64,000 nucleotides of DNA, taken from positions 5,146,001 to 5,210,000 of the forward strand of contig CAUWAG010000010.1 in the NCBI GenBank assembly GCA_963556695.1, in the 5' to 3' direction. The translations under genes and the position numbers were made by a program. Source of the DNA: Anthostomella pinea. Its lineage: Eukaryota; Ascomycota; Sordariomycetes; Xylariales; Xylariaceae. How positions within the stretch are numbered: the first letter of the stretch is position 1; the number at the start of each line of letters is the position of its first letter. Positions 11,670 through 23,529 of this stretch are shown here, piece by piece. The notes beneath the pieces were generated by a model. It worked only from the letters and a program-made list of their open reading frames with translations. It searched no databases and was not told the DNA's origin.

Positions 11670-12996
11670 AATGTCGTATTTGGGTATGCACAGTCAAGGG
11701 TACGACGAGACGCGAATAGACATGGAGAGGATCTTGTTTTTCTGGCGATTGGCGCAAACAAACGATGGAGGAAATACCACATGATTCGACGAGATTCGAA
11801 TCAGCTACGCCCCGCTTCGTCTCTTCCCTTGCTATGTATATGAGTTGAGATGCAGTTGAGATGCAGTCAGTGGAGGGTATTGGTGCCACGAAGGGGAAGG
11901 AGGCTGCGAAAGTTGGTAATAGGAGCCCGGTGAGACGGGGGTTTGGCAGCGGGGACTCCAAGTAGTAGATGGGACAGTCTTGCTAGGTATAGGCTTACCT
12001 GACTAACAATAGATGCGTGGCTGTGGGATACCTATCAATCCCTTTGCTGCATGTCAAGAATCTCCTGTGGTTATGTACCTAAGGTATCGAGTATGCAGCC
12101 CAAGTAATCGATTAGGGGCACCGGTGGTTGGAGTTGCTTCATCGTACTGCCAAGAAGACAGGTGAAAGCCGCAGGAGCCTGCAGTGACAGGGTTTCTCTC
12201 AGAACTATGGACATGGTCTGAATCCAAGGTGAGGTTGGAATATCGAGTTACAGGCCTGTGAATGTAATTTGTGTGCCTAGCATGCATGTATGTTGTATGT
12301 AGAAGCACCAGCCAGTCTGTGCATACATGTACTGCGTATACCTACATGTGCCATCAGTGTGCATAGCCCGCGTGAATATGCACGTACCGGTGCTGGTACG
12401 GATCCGTCCAGCTAGGAATAGATCAGTAGTGGGGCTCTTTCTCCAACGCGCATCATTCCTCGACCTACACGCACCCGCCGCATGAACTCAACTCTTAACA
12501 CACGTGCATCCCATAACAGCTCCCAACATCAGAGGCGACTTTGTATCAACCGTATTGCAAACTCACCCTGCATACCTACATACCTACATACTTACCGTCG
12601 CTCCACGTTTCTTTCTCCCAGGCAGGCAGGTACTTGGTGGTCGACCGCATGACTTCTTTAGTTTAGCTGCTTCACACCTTCCTCTACCTTGTTCCCGCAA
12701 AGCTGGCCGCCCAGCCTTGTTACTCCTTCACCAACTAATGTGCCAGCCTGTGCAGACAGGCCTTGGATAGCCCAATCTGCAGCGGAACACGCAGCCAGGC
12801 TGCTGTGGTTCCAGTCAGTTGGCCCCTGGGAGAAGCGCCAAGTCCCCGGCACTTTCGCGCATAGTTATCTCAACGGCTTGCCATTCTCCTCCAACACCCA
12901 GGCCAACCCGCACAAACGCTTGTGCCCCTCGCACAAGTGCTTCCCCGAGCGCGCATAGCTATTAATCGACTACACCAACCAGACCGAGCAGGCGCA
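11670..12996. other. Intergenic region upstream of the NCBP3-like gene
   Basis: About 1.3 kb without a supportable gene. It must hold the promoter of the gene starting at 12997 and the 3' UTR of the preceding one. Scattered ATGTAC/TACCTA-type words occur; nothing further was recognised. Confidence 0.45.
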
Positions 12997-14440
12997 ATGG
13001 ACTCGATGGATCTGGACCTCGAGATGGATGTGGATGTGGATGTGGACCTCGTTGCCGACGAGCCCATTGTGGCCGAGCCCGACTTCCAATACACATCCGT
13101 AAGCTTGAGCCCCCTCCACCTACCTGCCTATCCCTGCGACGCCTTCCAATGCTAATCATCGTCGTGTCGCATAGGGCAACCGCTCCCGCTCCCCCGGCGA
13201 AGTCGACGAAGACCCCGAAGCCCTGGCCCCTACCAAGGTCCACATCAGAGGCCTCGACATCCTGAAACCCGACGATATCAAGGCATACGTCGCAGAGTGC
13301 TGTCCCGAGAGCCCCCTCGAGCGCATAGAGTGGATAGACGATTCTTCCGCCAACCTCCTCTTCGCCTCAGAACCTGAGGCGTCGCAGGCTCTCATTGCCC
13401 TAGCCGCTGAAGCCATCTACGACGTTTCCCAGCTCTCGGCGCGCAGTCTCCTCGCGGCCAAAGCATACTCCAACAAGCCCGAGATCGCGCTCCAGGTGCG
13501 ACGCGCTCTTGCTTCCGACAGGAAGGAAGTAGGTGCGGCATCGAGAAGTCGGTTCTACCTCCTCAACCCCGAGTATGACCACGAAGAACGGCGGCGGCGG
13601 AATGAGGGCAGAAGATACCGGGACCGGGATGGCGACGATTATTCTCGCCGCCGCGCCAGACACATGCGTGGAGAGGAGGGCAACGATGACTTTGACGTCA
13701 GCCTCTACGATGACGACCAAGGTTCCAAGGCTAGCCAGGCGCCGAGGTCACAGGCCCGACGCAGAAGATCATACACGCCCGACTCGGAGCGGGATGAGCA
13801 GCGGAGGAGGTCGTATCACAACGAAAACCGTGGCAAGGAACTGTTCCCGGGCGATGCGGGCGGGAATGGCGGGTTTTCCCGGGATCGCTCTGCTTCACCC
13901 GCGCGTGCTCGGTATGGAGACGGCGACATCACTGAAGGGTTGTCGAGAGAAGGATCGGCAGCACGTGATCGGAACCGTGACAAGGCACGGGCCATCAAGA
14001 GCCACATGTCTCGCAGAACCAGGACTCGAGAGTTGTTCCCGGACGAGGCAGGCTCGGGAAGCGGGCGTCTCGGGGACAGCGTGGAAGATGCGGCCACCCT
14101 CTTGGCCAAGGGCATCATGCTGCCGTTGATGGATGGGAGCAGCGATACGCCGCCGACACAAGGTCGGAAGCTCCAGCATCGCATCACGGCTCCGGGGCAA
14201 GGCAGACTGGCCGACAGAATCTCAAGCCCGGGTCGCAAGGCGGACAAGACTTTCAGTATTCGTGGTGCAGCAAGTCAGCGACGGCCAGACCAGGGTTTTG
14301 CCATCAAGGGAGTAGCGGGCAAGTCGGTGAAGGAGCTGTTTCCCGACAAGTTCGGCAGCAGTTCTGGGAAGGAGCACTTTGCCGAGGGGCTCGAGGGCAG
14401 GTCGAGACGGCGACAGAGGGCAGGTGATCTGTTTGACTGA
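12997..14440 (+). CDS. Nuclear cap-binding protein subunit 3 (NCBP3/DUF2414) family protein, 455 aa
   Basis: NCBP3 proteins bind the 5' cap with NCBP1 and act in mRNA export in animals; a similar nuclear role is inferred here. Exons are 12997..13098 and 13175..14440. The 76-bp intron (GTAAGC to GCATAG) joins MDSMDLDLEM...QYTS to GNRSRSPGE. An RRM-like fold spans about residues 54-125: KVHIRGLD, then the family's hallmark IEWIDDSSANLLF at about 85-97. It is followed by a helical stretch and FYLLNPEYDHEERRR. The rest is Arg/Asp/Ser-rich and disordered. Three ELFP motifs lie in it (13838, 14030, 14333), each followed by an acidic or Gly/Ser segment, and the protein ends GDLFD. The N-terminal Asp/Val run is encoded by a GATGTG microsatellite. 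Confidence 0.88.
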
Positions 14441-15383
14441 TCTGCGCATCCATGGGACAGACATGGGCATGCAGGGCGTGCAGTGCCTGGATGCTGGTGG
14501 GAGGAAGGCGTTGATTAGCGAAGCTTCACGTACCTAGGTGAGGGGTGAGGAGGGTGTCCCTCTCATCTCAGTGGCGTCCCCTATACAATAGGCATACATA
14601 CGGTGAATTATGAATCGAGAGATTCCCCGCGCGGTGCGCAGATTGCTGTTTGTTTTGGCTCCCAATGTGCGGTGTGTTCCTTGGATGACCGACCAACCAT
14701 GTGTTGCTAGACTAATAGGTAAGTTGGGTAGAGACCACTGTGTTCAATGTTGCTGGGGCAAGCGGGCGACTGGCGGACGGGCGGACGGGCAGTGGTTTCA
14801 CTTGCAACATTGAAGACGTTTGTTTGCCTTCTGCCTCGGAGTAAAGGTAAAAGGTTGATTCATGCACGGCCAGCAAGATTGAAGTCGGGATGACGAGACT
14901 GGGTCTGGGTCTGGGTCAGTCACGCACCCCCAGACGCACCCCTAGACGCACTCGGTGACTGCCCATACTGCCCATACTGCCCATACTGCCCATACTGCCA
15001 TTACTGCCATTACTGCCATTACTGCTGGTGGTGGCTTCCACTCCTTTCTACCGGAGGTATCTACCTACCCAGGCAGCTGCCAGGTACCTACCTACCTGAC
15101 CTACCTGACCTACCTTGGCCTAGGTCACTCCTCCACTGTCGTCGACACACTCCCTACAATCATTGGGACCGTCACGTCTCGCATATGCCAGCAACATTCT
15201 CGGAACATTCTCGCAGGTGTGTGGGATAATCATAGTAGGCAAGTGGCTTCGTCTATTATCACCGCAAGTCACCATTCCAGCACAAAACACGGCAATACGA
15301 TGCAATAACCTCCTCCTCCTCCACCGCCGCCACAGCCACAGCTACAGCCACGTAGCATACTCGACACTTTGAGATATATACGA
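14441..15383. other. Intergenic region with a 9-bp minisatellite
   Basis: No gene supported. It contains a one-mismatch copy of the TACCTAGGTA palindrome at 14531, the ACTGCCCAT array at 14958-15020 and a run of TACC/CTACC units near 15060-15125. It is the upstream region of the gene starting at 15384. Confidence 0.5.
14958..15020. repeat. 9-bp tandem repeat, seven units in two variants
   Basis: Four units of ACTGCCCAT are followed directly by three of ACTGCCATT. The clean switch between variants shows that units were homogenised in two blocks. Confidence 0.85.
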
Positions 15384-17048
15384 ATGGCCGACTTGAGCAA
15401 AGTGGCCGACTTGAGCTGGTTTCGACTGGGGCAGCGCTCCCGCACACCCAACGCAACCCGGTCGCCGACATCCTCGGAACGTGCCCCGCCGCGAGACCGG
15501 GAGTCGCAGCAGATGGGGACCGACCACCGCAGGCCCGGTCCATCTCGAGTCCCGAGCTATCTGAGTCTGGCCAGTCGTGCCTCCTTCTCGCCCGAGCCCC
15601 TCCCGGGCGGCAGTGAGACGAGTCTGCTGGTGCGTGACCAGGACAAGATCTGGTACAACCCGTCGCTGGACCAGATGGTCGAGGTACTGCAAGTCAACAT
15701 CATGACGCAGGGCATCCTCGAGCCCATCCCGGTCCAATACAACACGTACGTCCTACACCTCATCGAGGGCTTTGCCGACTCTCAGGACAAGATCCGCACC
15801 GCAGACGCCGCCTGCGCCGAGGCCAAGCAGTCACTCGAGCAGATTCTGGAGCAGTGCAGACTGGTGGCTGACGATTGGATGGAGCGGGAGAAGCAGTACA
15901 AAGCCGAGATCAAGCGGCTCGAGGTGCTTCTCTCCCGCACCTCGCAGGACGGGCTGGAGGCTGTCACCCTGGCCCGGACGAACAGCGTCGTCGACAGGGC
16001 CGGCCCCGGCGCAAGGCACTTTCTCTCAAGGCTCAAACGACTCGGCAAGAACGTCACAGAAGGTGTGTCCGGTCTGCGTGTATCTGGAAGTCGGCCGAAA
16101 GCTGAAGCTAACATGGCCGTATTGTGACAGGGTCGTCATCGTCGTCATCGTCGTCTGCGACCTGGATAACCGACCAGTTGCAACCCCAGGGCACCACCAT
16201 GGATCGAGAATACCTGGACCGAGACAAAGCATCACCCGATAATCAGCGTAGGTCAGCCGAGTCCACGGGTACAAAGCCATGACTGACTCGACGTAGGCCC
16301 AACTCCCCTTCCCAAGATTTTAGACAGCACAAACGATTTCCTCATGAGCGAAAGGTTTCGACGAACCGACGCGGTGGCGAGAGCTAGCGCTACCGACTTG
16401 AGGGGTAGACGACAGGGCAGGCCCAGAGAAGCCACACGAAGCCCGAGAAGTGACAGTACAACGATGGACAAGACAGTGGCGCCAAGGCCAGGTCAAGCCA
16501 GTGTTGGCACGACGCGGCCGCTCTTCTGCGATGACATTCCAAGGCCAGCGGGCGACGGCGGCAGCCCCGAAGTTTATTTGGACAGTTCGGTATCGGGCAA
16601 GAAGCATGTGAGACAGCAGGTGCTAGAGAAATTGCTCGGCAGTGAAACAGACGACAGTCGAGGTGGTGATAGCAATAGGCCGAAACGGCAAGCCCACCAG
16701 CCTGCGAGCCATGGTGGCGCCTCCGATGCACCCCATGGCCACACCATGTCGGAGCATGACGGTAGACACCAGCGAGACTATAGACATCAGCGAGGCTTGT
16801 CAGGCTTCTCATTCGCCGAGGGCGATGATATCTTCCCACCGTTGGCCGACCGGGCTGGCCAAGACGAGGAGGACGAGGTGGCCAGCGAAGGCATCGAGAT
16901 GCGGCGTTATGAGCAGATTCCCCGACGCCGGACAGATGCTGGCCAACAGAGTTCACCTGTTCGCAGGCAGCAAAGCCACGGCGGGCTTGCGGGTGGCCTA
17001 GCGCCGCCGTCGAATGCTCGAGGGGAAGGGAGCGCCTCAGCGGTCTAG
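15384..17048 (+). CDS. Hypothetical coiled-coil protein, 515 aa
   Basis: Three exons were solved by frame closure: 15384..16062, 16131..16247 and 16297..17048. Intron 1 (GTGTGT, GCTAAC branch, GACAG) is 68 bp. Intron 2 (GTAGGT, CTGAC branch, CGTAG) is 49 bp. The start is MADLSKVADLSWFRLG. A conserved-looking block KIWYNPSLDQMVEVLQ...EPIPVQYNTYVLHLIEGFAD (about residues 90-135) precedes a coiled coil (about 140-200). The second exon opens with a serine run encoded by TCG/TCA repeats. The third exon is hydrophilic apart from GLSGFSFAEGDDIFPPLADR. I do not recognise the family. The TAG at 17046 is followed in the same frame by 103 further open codons, so the true C-terminus is uncertain. Confidence 0.72.
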
Positions 17049-17360
17049 GAGAACCGCGGTGGCGTCGACGATTCTACCAGCAGCAGCCATACGGCCCTGC
17101 GGGGTGAGCAGGGCCAGCCGGGGATGACGAGCCAGGATTCGTTGGGCAGCACGGCCAGCACGGCCAGCAGCAGAAGGACGGTGATGAGGATATCATCTCC
17201 CAGTCAGGGCAGCCCTGGGCCCGATTCGGGATGGGGACAGGGATCCGTCGCGGGACGGGACGCGGCCGGCAAGCAGCAGGCGGACAAGGACGTTTCGCGC
17301 ATTGCCGCGGCACGTGCGGTGGCCAGGAACAGCAGCCGAGAGCAAGGCAACCGAGGGTGA
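17049..17360 (+). other. In-frame open continuation beyond the stop of the 515-aa gene
   Basis: Directly after the TAG at 17046-17048, the same frame stays open for 103 codons, to TGA at 17358-17360. The reading is gene-like: ENRGGVDDSTSSS, then SQDSLGSTASTASSRRTVMR, then VSRIAAARAVARNSSR. The stop itself sits in TCTAG, which resembles a splice acceptor at a codon boundary. Only weak in-frame donors (GTGGCC, GTTCGC) lie upstream. It is a fourth exon, a readthrough extension or a truncated C-terminus. Confidence 0.45.
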
Positions 17361-20300
17361 CGGGTGGTCGGCAACGGCGCACATGGAAAGGCCCAACGGA
17401 AACGTCGAGTTCCACGGCACACAACGCAGCCGTTGCCGAGGCAGTAACCCCAGTAGACCTGCCATGACGGTTCCCCTGCCTTGACTGTTCTCGCGCACAC
17501 ACCACACACAGACTTTGGGCGCAGCGCTCTTCTCCTGGATGGTCACCCGAACCAGGCTAGAGGTGAAGCCATGATGAAAGCTTGAGTTAAGGCTAGGTAA
17601 ATGGCAGAAGCTTTGAAGCCACAGTTGGGGTTTCAGTGGTGGCCGTTAATGATAAGGGGCACATACTACTTACTACTTGATAGTATGTACCTAGTAACAG
17701 TACAACAGTACGAGCAGGGGTGTGGAGTGATCATGCCGAGGGGCTGTCTGTATCAAGACGAGGGTACTGCGTCGACACCCATGGTGTGTAGGCCCATCTG
17801 TTCGGCCGAGACTCGAGTGTGTAGCTTTGTTGTGGCGCAGTGAAGAGACAAGGTGATTATGCAGTGGTGGCGCCGCATCCTCATCCGGACCATGGTGTGC
17901 ATGTGGTCACTGGTCTCCCACATACCGGAACAGTACCGGTACTGGCCTGTCACGGACGTCTGCTGGTACCGGTAGCGTGCCGGGCTTTGCAACGGACTCG
18001 GATTCCCCAGGTGGCAGAGGAAGCTTGGAAGAGGAAGAGGAAGAACTTAGAATAGGGTTCGTTGACACTTACAGCGGGGACACGCGCGAGAGAGAGCACG
18101 CCATTTCATCCGTCTGAACTCTGAATCCGGACCTTTGACCTCTGACCTCTGACCTCTTCAAGGTTTACGTGGCATGCAAATGTGGGTAGAAGTAATAAGC
18201 CTCATGTGTCACAACTCTCATAAGGTTAAGCTCTGTGGCCCGGGGCGCAAAGATGGAGATCGGATGTGCAGATAAGAGATGTACTCACGAGCCCATACAG
18301 TGTTGAACGTCTGCCATGTGATGCACAGCCAGCCGTGTGTCGTTGACTGGGTTGACGGGGGACTATGGCTGATGGCTGGTGGCTGGTGGCTGGTGGCTTA
18401 TGGCTTATGGCTTATGGCTTTTATTACGATGCCTGCTATTATTATCGAGATTCGACGTTGGACAGCCGGGGGAGATCTGGTCGATAACCGAGGGCAGTTG
18501 AACCAGATCGCTGGGCCGCCGCCGCCACCACCGCTCGGAGATTGGGGGAAACGAGGCGGCGAGGGAGGGAGGGTGCGAGTGGGTGTGCGAGTGGGCGGGC
18601 GAGAGAGACAGTGTGATGAGAGAGAGATAGAGAGAGAAGGGGGGAGGGGGGCACGGGGCTGCTTACCGCCAGTTGGCGTGCCACAACCGTTCGCCTCTGC
18701 TTTTTCCTTTTCATCGGTTGCTGCTTGTCTCAGACATGTAGCGTTCCGACGGCGCACGGTCGCTCGGATGGTCCCGTCTGTCTGGTCTGGAGTCTGGACG
18801 GTTGGCCATGAGAAGAACGACGACGACGGCAACGATGATGGCTGCATGTCGTGCGTTGTGCGTTGTGTGATTTTGTGTTTTGTATCACCAGTGCGGCCGC
18901 GCTTGGTTCCATACGTACCTTACCTACACCTTTGCTCTCGTCTCGGCCGGGGTAGAGCAAGACGATGGGTCCTCGATGGATGCACTGTACCTCTTTCACG
19001 TTCATGCCGGGTGCTCGGAACCACTGGCGACACTCGGCAGGATGTTATTACGGGTCTACGACAGAAAGAGAGAAACTTGGTGGCTCTCGTTCTGGCTCTG
19101 CCTCTGGGTGGGTTGGTGGGTTGCACAATCTCTGGCTGCGCTGGATCTTGCATCCCCACAGAGAAGCCAGGAAGGGGGAGAGAGGACATCTGGACTGATC
19201 TGCACCAGGCCTGATCTGCATCCGTCATCTGCGAGTGCAACGATGATGCCTGAAGCAGTAATGAGGCATCCCTGCGCGAGTCATGCCCTACCACCAAGTA
19301 TCCATCCCATCGTGTCGGGAGAAGAAGGAATAGGAGGAGGGACTTGTTGTTGTTCTGGGCATGTCTCGCATGGCTATGACCGTGGACACGTCGGCGCGGC
19401 TGTCTTTCCGCATCCCTTTATTCTACAGGACAGGTCAGTGGTCACCGTCGTGTCTCGGGTTGGTGTGGTAGCATCAGTGATCACGGTTGCATGGTAAAGC
19501 ATGGCATTGTCATGATCGACCGGGTCCTCGGGTGGATTACCTACTGGGGAGTCTGGCACAGGGTATCGGGTATCTACAGACTACGACCGTGGGCCGTGTC
19601 CAACGTCGACGGTCGACCCAACGTGAGACCATCTCGAGACTCGAGTCCAACGCTGTGACATGGACCTCTTGCAGGCCCCATCTCCGAGAACAGACAGACA
19701 GAGTGGCTAGTCGCCGGAGCCGGCGACTGCAAACCGGTTGCCCGTTCGCTCGCTCGCTCGCTCGCTCGCCCACCGTTGGACGTTGGAGTAGGAGCACAGC
19801 GCTCGCAACGTGCAACGGCGCCTAATAACTCGCCGGCACCATGATGGCCAAGGTCCCACGGTGGTCCCGCGGATCGAAGCGCTAGCCTGTAGATAGTCTC
19901 GACTCCCAGGGAATAGTAACATTACCGCTGTAGTCGCATCTGTCGTCGACAAGATGCAAGATGCGACTGGTCAGTGGTGACAAAAGACCCTCAGCTTGTT
20001 TTATAAATCAACCATGACATCCTGCCCGCCTGCCCGCCTGCCCGCCTGCCAGGGTCCAGGGATGCTTTTGAAATTTGCCATGCTTGAACGGCTTCTTCCA
20101 CCCAGCTGCCCAGCTGCCCAGTGCCCAGCTCAGCTCCTCATCAGCTCCTCATTTCGGCTCCGTGCCCGACGACTCTCGACTCTACAGGTCAACAAGGGTA
20201 GCCTGTCCAGCCTGTGACCCAGCCTGTCCTCAACACAGGCAGACAGGGCCCAAGGAGATGGCCGCGGCAGGAGTAAATTTGCGAGGAGCGAGAAGTAAAA

Positions 20301-21987
20301 AGCAACACGGCCAATGTCTTCAGCTGCGCGGATTTTGTTCATGGGCGTCATGGTCCATCCCTTGCTACCGTAATATAAGAAAAATGGAAAGGTAAGATGA
20401 CATACCCCCTCTAGCGCCGACGAGCTGTCGACCGTCGTGCGCTACCTTGTGTGCTTACCTAGTAGGTAAAAGTAGTAAAAGAAAACCGTTGGCTATGCTA
20501 ATGAGCGATGAGCGATGAACGAGCCTAACTGGGCTGGGCGAGCGCTTCCCCCTTTTGGTCGGGGAAACAATAACAAAACCTCATGTGGTGGTCTAGTGGG
20601 CCGTGGCAAGAAAGCAACGTCAGTCTCTCTCCCTCTCTCTCTCTTCTGCCATCTGGGCTACTGGACGGTGGATGGATGGGACGTGAACGGGAACGGCAAG
20701 CTGGCAACCCGGGTGGGCGGTCGATCACACACATTCCCTGCCGTGGATCACCATCGAATCCCACACACCAGTGGACACCGCAGATTGTTGCGATCTGTGA
20801 TGATCTGTGACCCGTTCCCGATGCCGCGGCAGGGATGCTGCGTGTTCGTGACATTAGTGATATCCCGATGGTCAGGGGTGGTCCCGGTCCACGGCTGACT
20901 GACCGCCTTGCTATGATCTACAGTATCTATCTGTCTATCTATCTATCTATCACCACACACCACAAGCCAAGCACACACCAACCACATGGCACAGTCTGCT
21001 ACTAATGCGTAGCTCACCGGCCGGGCTAGCTTGTCAACAATGTCTTCCTTTGCCGTCTTGACTCTTGCCCAACCTGGCACGCGCCAGTTCCAACTAACCT
21101 CTTGTTGTTCCTCAGTCAGTAATGTATCATCACGAAACCAGCATGGCGGCCGATTCGCTACCTGACCAAGCCTGAGCTAGCAAGCGTTCCACAGCAGGGA
21201 TCTCCTACTGTGCAGTCTGTGCAGTCTGTGCAGTCTGTGCAGTCTGTGCTAGTTTAATCCCGGCCGTTCGACTCGACCGTTGGAGTCCTCCTGCGCTGTC
21301 CCGTTCAGGGGTCCCAGAGATGCAGCGAGCGGCCGTCCGGGCATTCTTCTTATATTACACACTGTCTACCTACATACTCCTACTCCACCGGCCCCAAGCG
21401 CAGCGCAGAGCAGAGACATGCATGCTTCTGTAACGTACGCTACTTCCCAAGCGTCACCCTCCCGGCCTCCCGACCTGGATCCTGCCCCGGGTTCAGCCTT
21501 GAACATGCAGCGTTGATTATTGAACATGTCCCGGCTCGTCAACCGTCACTGGCCTTGGTGCCTTGGTCGAGTCAAGTGGCTTTTCCATCCTCTCTAGCCG
21601 CATTGGGACGCATACCCGGGCCCCGTCTCGCGGCATGTTTCTTCCACGAGATTTCAGAATCCTGCCTGTTCAAACAGCTTGCTAGGTAGCCACTGCTATT
21701 CACGTAGCAAGGCCACCACATAGCCACCACATAAGTGATCAATCACGGTGGTCATTGTATATACAAGTAGCTGGACGGGGTGGTGGTATCATATATTCCA
21801 TTAGCATTTAGTGATTGCTCCATGGTGCAATAGCATCCCGGGCATTATTGCATGTAATAATGGTACAGTTTCGGCATGAGTTCCGTTTGGCCGTCACCGA
21901 TCATCTTCATCACATCCTCCGGGGTATCCATATCGTGAAATATAATGTCAAATCGCTGTCGTATCTTCCCCGCCCATGAGGTCAACC
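17361..21987. other. Long intergenic region rich in simple repeats
   Basis: About 4.6 kb with no gene I can support. Simple sequence is frequent: GGCTGGT/GGCTTAT repeats near 18367-18420, a GA-rich tract near 18600-18650, CGCT units near 19745-19770, CCCGCCTG units near 20025-20050, TATC units near 20925-20952, and the TGTGCAGTC array at 21209-21249. Several ORFs of 100-310 codons cross these tracts on both strands but have biased, repeat-driven composition and no recognisable domain. The last part is the 3' flank of flbD. Confidence 0.5.
21209..21249. repeat. 9-bp tandem repeat TGTGCAGTC
   Basis: Four and a half perfect units, intergenic, about 740 bp beyond the flbD stop codon. Confidence 0.85.
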
Positions 21988-22968
21988 TCACGCGACCACT
22001 CGGTTCACAAAGTTGCTCATCCTCATCCTCTCCATCTGCTCGCTCCGCTCGTCGTCGCGACTGGGCCCGGACAGGTGAGGGTATGGTAGTCTTGACGCAG
22101 GCTGCACGGGTGAATTCGGTGCCGTGGGTAGTGAGCTGCGCTCGTCCACGCAGTCACGGATCGGGGGCAGCCGGAACTGGTCGTGCCTGGCGCTCAACGG
22201 CGGAAGCGTGGGACTGGGCCCGTGACCGGGACCGGGGCCGAACGTCAGGTTCTTGGGCGAGTCGGCGTCGCCCCACCGCAGCGGTGGGAGCTCGATGGGC
22301 GCCTCGTTGAACGGTCCTGCTGTGGGTGACGTCGCGTTGTACGGCGAGCCCGTGTCCGACAACAACGAGGGCGCACCGTCGAGCGAGTCGGCGCCCGGCG
22401 ACGTGATCGACGGCGATGGGAGGCCCGAGTGGGGATTCCAGTTGAGGCGCGGGGCCGAGGGAGACGGCTGCCTGTACGACGGGTAGGTAGAATACGGCGG
22501 CAGCGTGGCCAGGCGTGGCGGTGCTGGGGATCGGGCGTAGCGGTGACTCGTTTCGGGGTCCTCGTAGCTGGCTCTGGCTCCGGCTCCGGGGCCCCTCCGG
22601 TGCATCATGCGCTTGCGGCGGTTCATGCTGCCGTTCCACCAGTTCTTGACCGCGTTGTCGCTCCGGTTGTTCAGTTTCCGGGCGATCTCGGCCCAGCGTT
22701 TTCCCAGCTGGTGGACGAAGAATTCGATCTGGAGGCCCTCTTCGGGGGTGATGGGCTCGTGGTTCAACGACGGCTTGAGGTTCTGGTGGTAGCGCTCCCG
22801 GCACTGCTTGGGCGTTCTCGAGTTGAGTTGCTGTGAGATTCGGACCCAGTTCAGGGGGCCTTGCTGGTGGACAAGGTGCATGAGGACCTCGTCCTCATGC
22901 TGGGACCACGGTCCTCTCTTTTGCGGCAAGGACATGATTTCGTGAGGATGGGTTGTGCGGTCGTGCAT
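21988..22968 (-). CDS. flbD: FlbD/RCA-1-type two-repeat Myb transcription factor
   Basis: FlbD activates asexual sporulation in Aspergillus, and RCA-1 is the Neurospora counterpart. The 326-residue single-exon ORF has two adjacent Myb repeats. Repeat one (about 18-65) reads KRGPWSQHEDEVL...NWVRISQQL, then SRTPKQCRERYHQNL. Repeat two (about 70-119) reads ITPEEGLQIEFFV...RWAEIARKL, then RSDNAVKNWWNGSM. The linker KPSLNHEPITPEEG and the ending NGSMNRRKR are diagnostic of FlbD rather than of plant R2R3 or Cdc5 proteins. The C-terminal two thirds are Pro/Ser-rich and disordered, ending MRMSNFVNRVVA. Translation could also begin at the internal MSLPQKRG (residue 12), which leaves the DNA-binding region intact. 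A long gene-free upstream region is compatible with complex developmental control. Confidence 0.93.
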   Translation of the reverse strand: MHDRTTHPHEIMSLPQKRGPWSQHEDEVLMHLVHQQGPLNWVRISQQLNSRTPKQCRERYHQNLKPSLNHEPITPEEGLQIEFFVHQLGKRWAEIARKLNNRSDNAVKNWWNGSMNRRKRMMHRRGPGAGARASYEDPETSHRYARSPAPPRLATLPPYSTYPSYRQPSPSAPRLNWNPHSGLPSPSITSPGADSLDGAPSLLSDTGSPYNATSPTAGPFNEAPIELPPLRWGDADSPKNLTFGPGPGHGPSPTLPPLSARHDQFRLPPIRDCVDERSSLPTAPNSPVQPASRLPYPHLSGPSRDDERSEQMERMRMSNFVNRVVA

Positions 22969-23507
22969 GTGTATTTGAAGACGGTTTTACACGCCAAACC
23001 GCTGGGAGGAAAGAATTCAATATTCAACGCGGACGGGCCGTTCCGAACTCGGCAGTGGCAACGTCGGCGCAACGTCTCGGCAACGTCGCGTGAGAGATGG
23101 CGGGAGGGTTCAGTCGAGGTAGTTGAGGTAGTTGAGGTGAAACTCTAACGATTTAGAGTGCAGGTTGGGTGCTGGTAGTGGTAGTGGTATATATGGGTGA
23201 GGCAATAAGAGGCAATAAGGGAGCCCTGAAGCCTGAACCCTGAAGCCTGACATGTGAGGACTAACAAACTTGACACTCAGTAGGAATGTTACCTAGGTAG
23301 GTATGACTTTTGTACAGAGGCGAAGGATGGGATTGGCTGGCTTGGGTATATAGAGGAAAGAGTTGAGAGTTGAGAGTTGAGAGAGAGAGAGAGAGAGTGG
23401 ACCGGGAGACCACAGGCCATAGACCAGAGACCAGAGACCAGACACGGACGGGAGAGATGACTATATAATAGACTGGACGGATACAACATTGGATGTACCT
23501 ATGTATG

Positions 23508-23529
23508 TACCTAGGTATATACCTAGGTA
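23508..23529. repeat. Paired TACCTAGGTA palindromes
   Basis: Two exact copies of the 10-bp palindrome lie 2 bp apart (23508-23517 and 23520-23529). A third is at 23290-23299 and a variant, AACCTAGGTT, at 23546-23555, all upstream of flbD. Confidence 0.75.

Noticed and set aside
18279..19214. A 311-codon plus-strand ORF
   Set aside because: It runs through GGCTGGT/GGCTTAT and GA-rich simple repeats. It has no recognisable domain, no exon partner, and composition set by the repeats.
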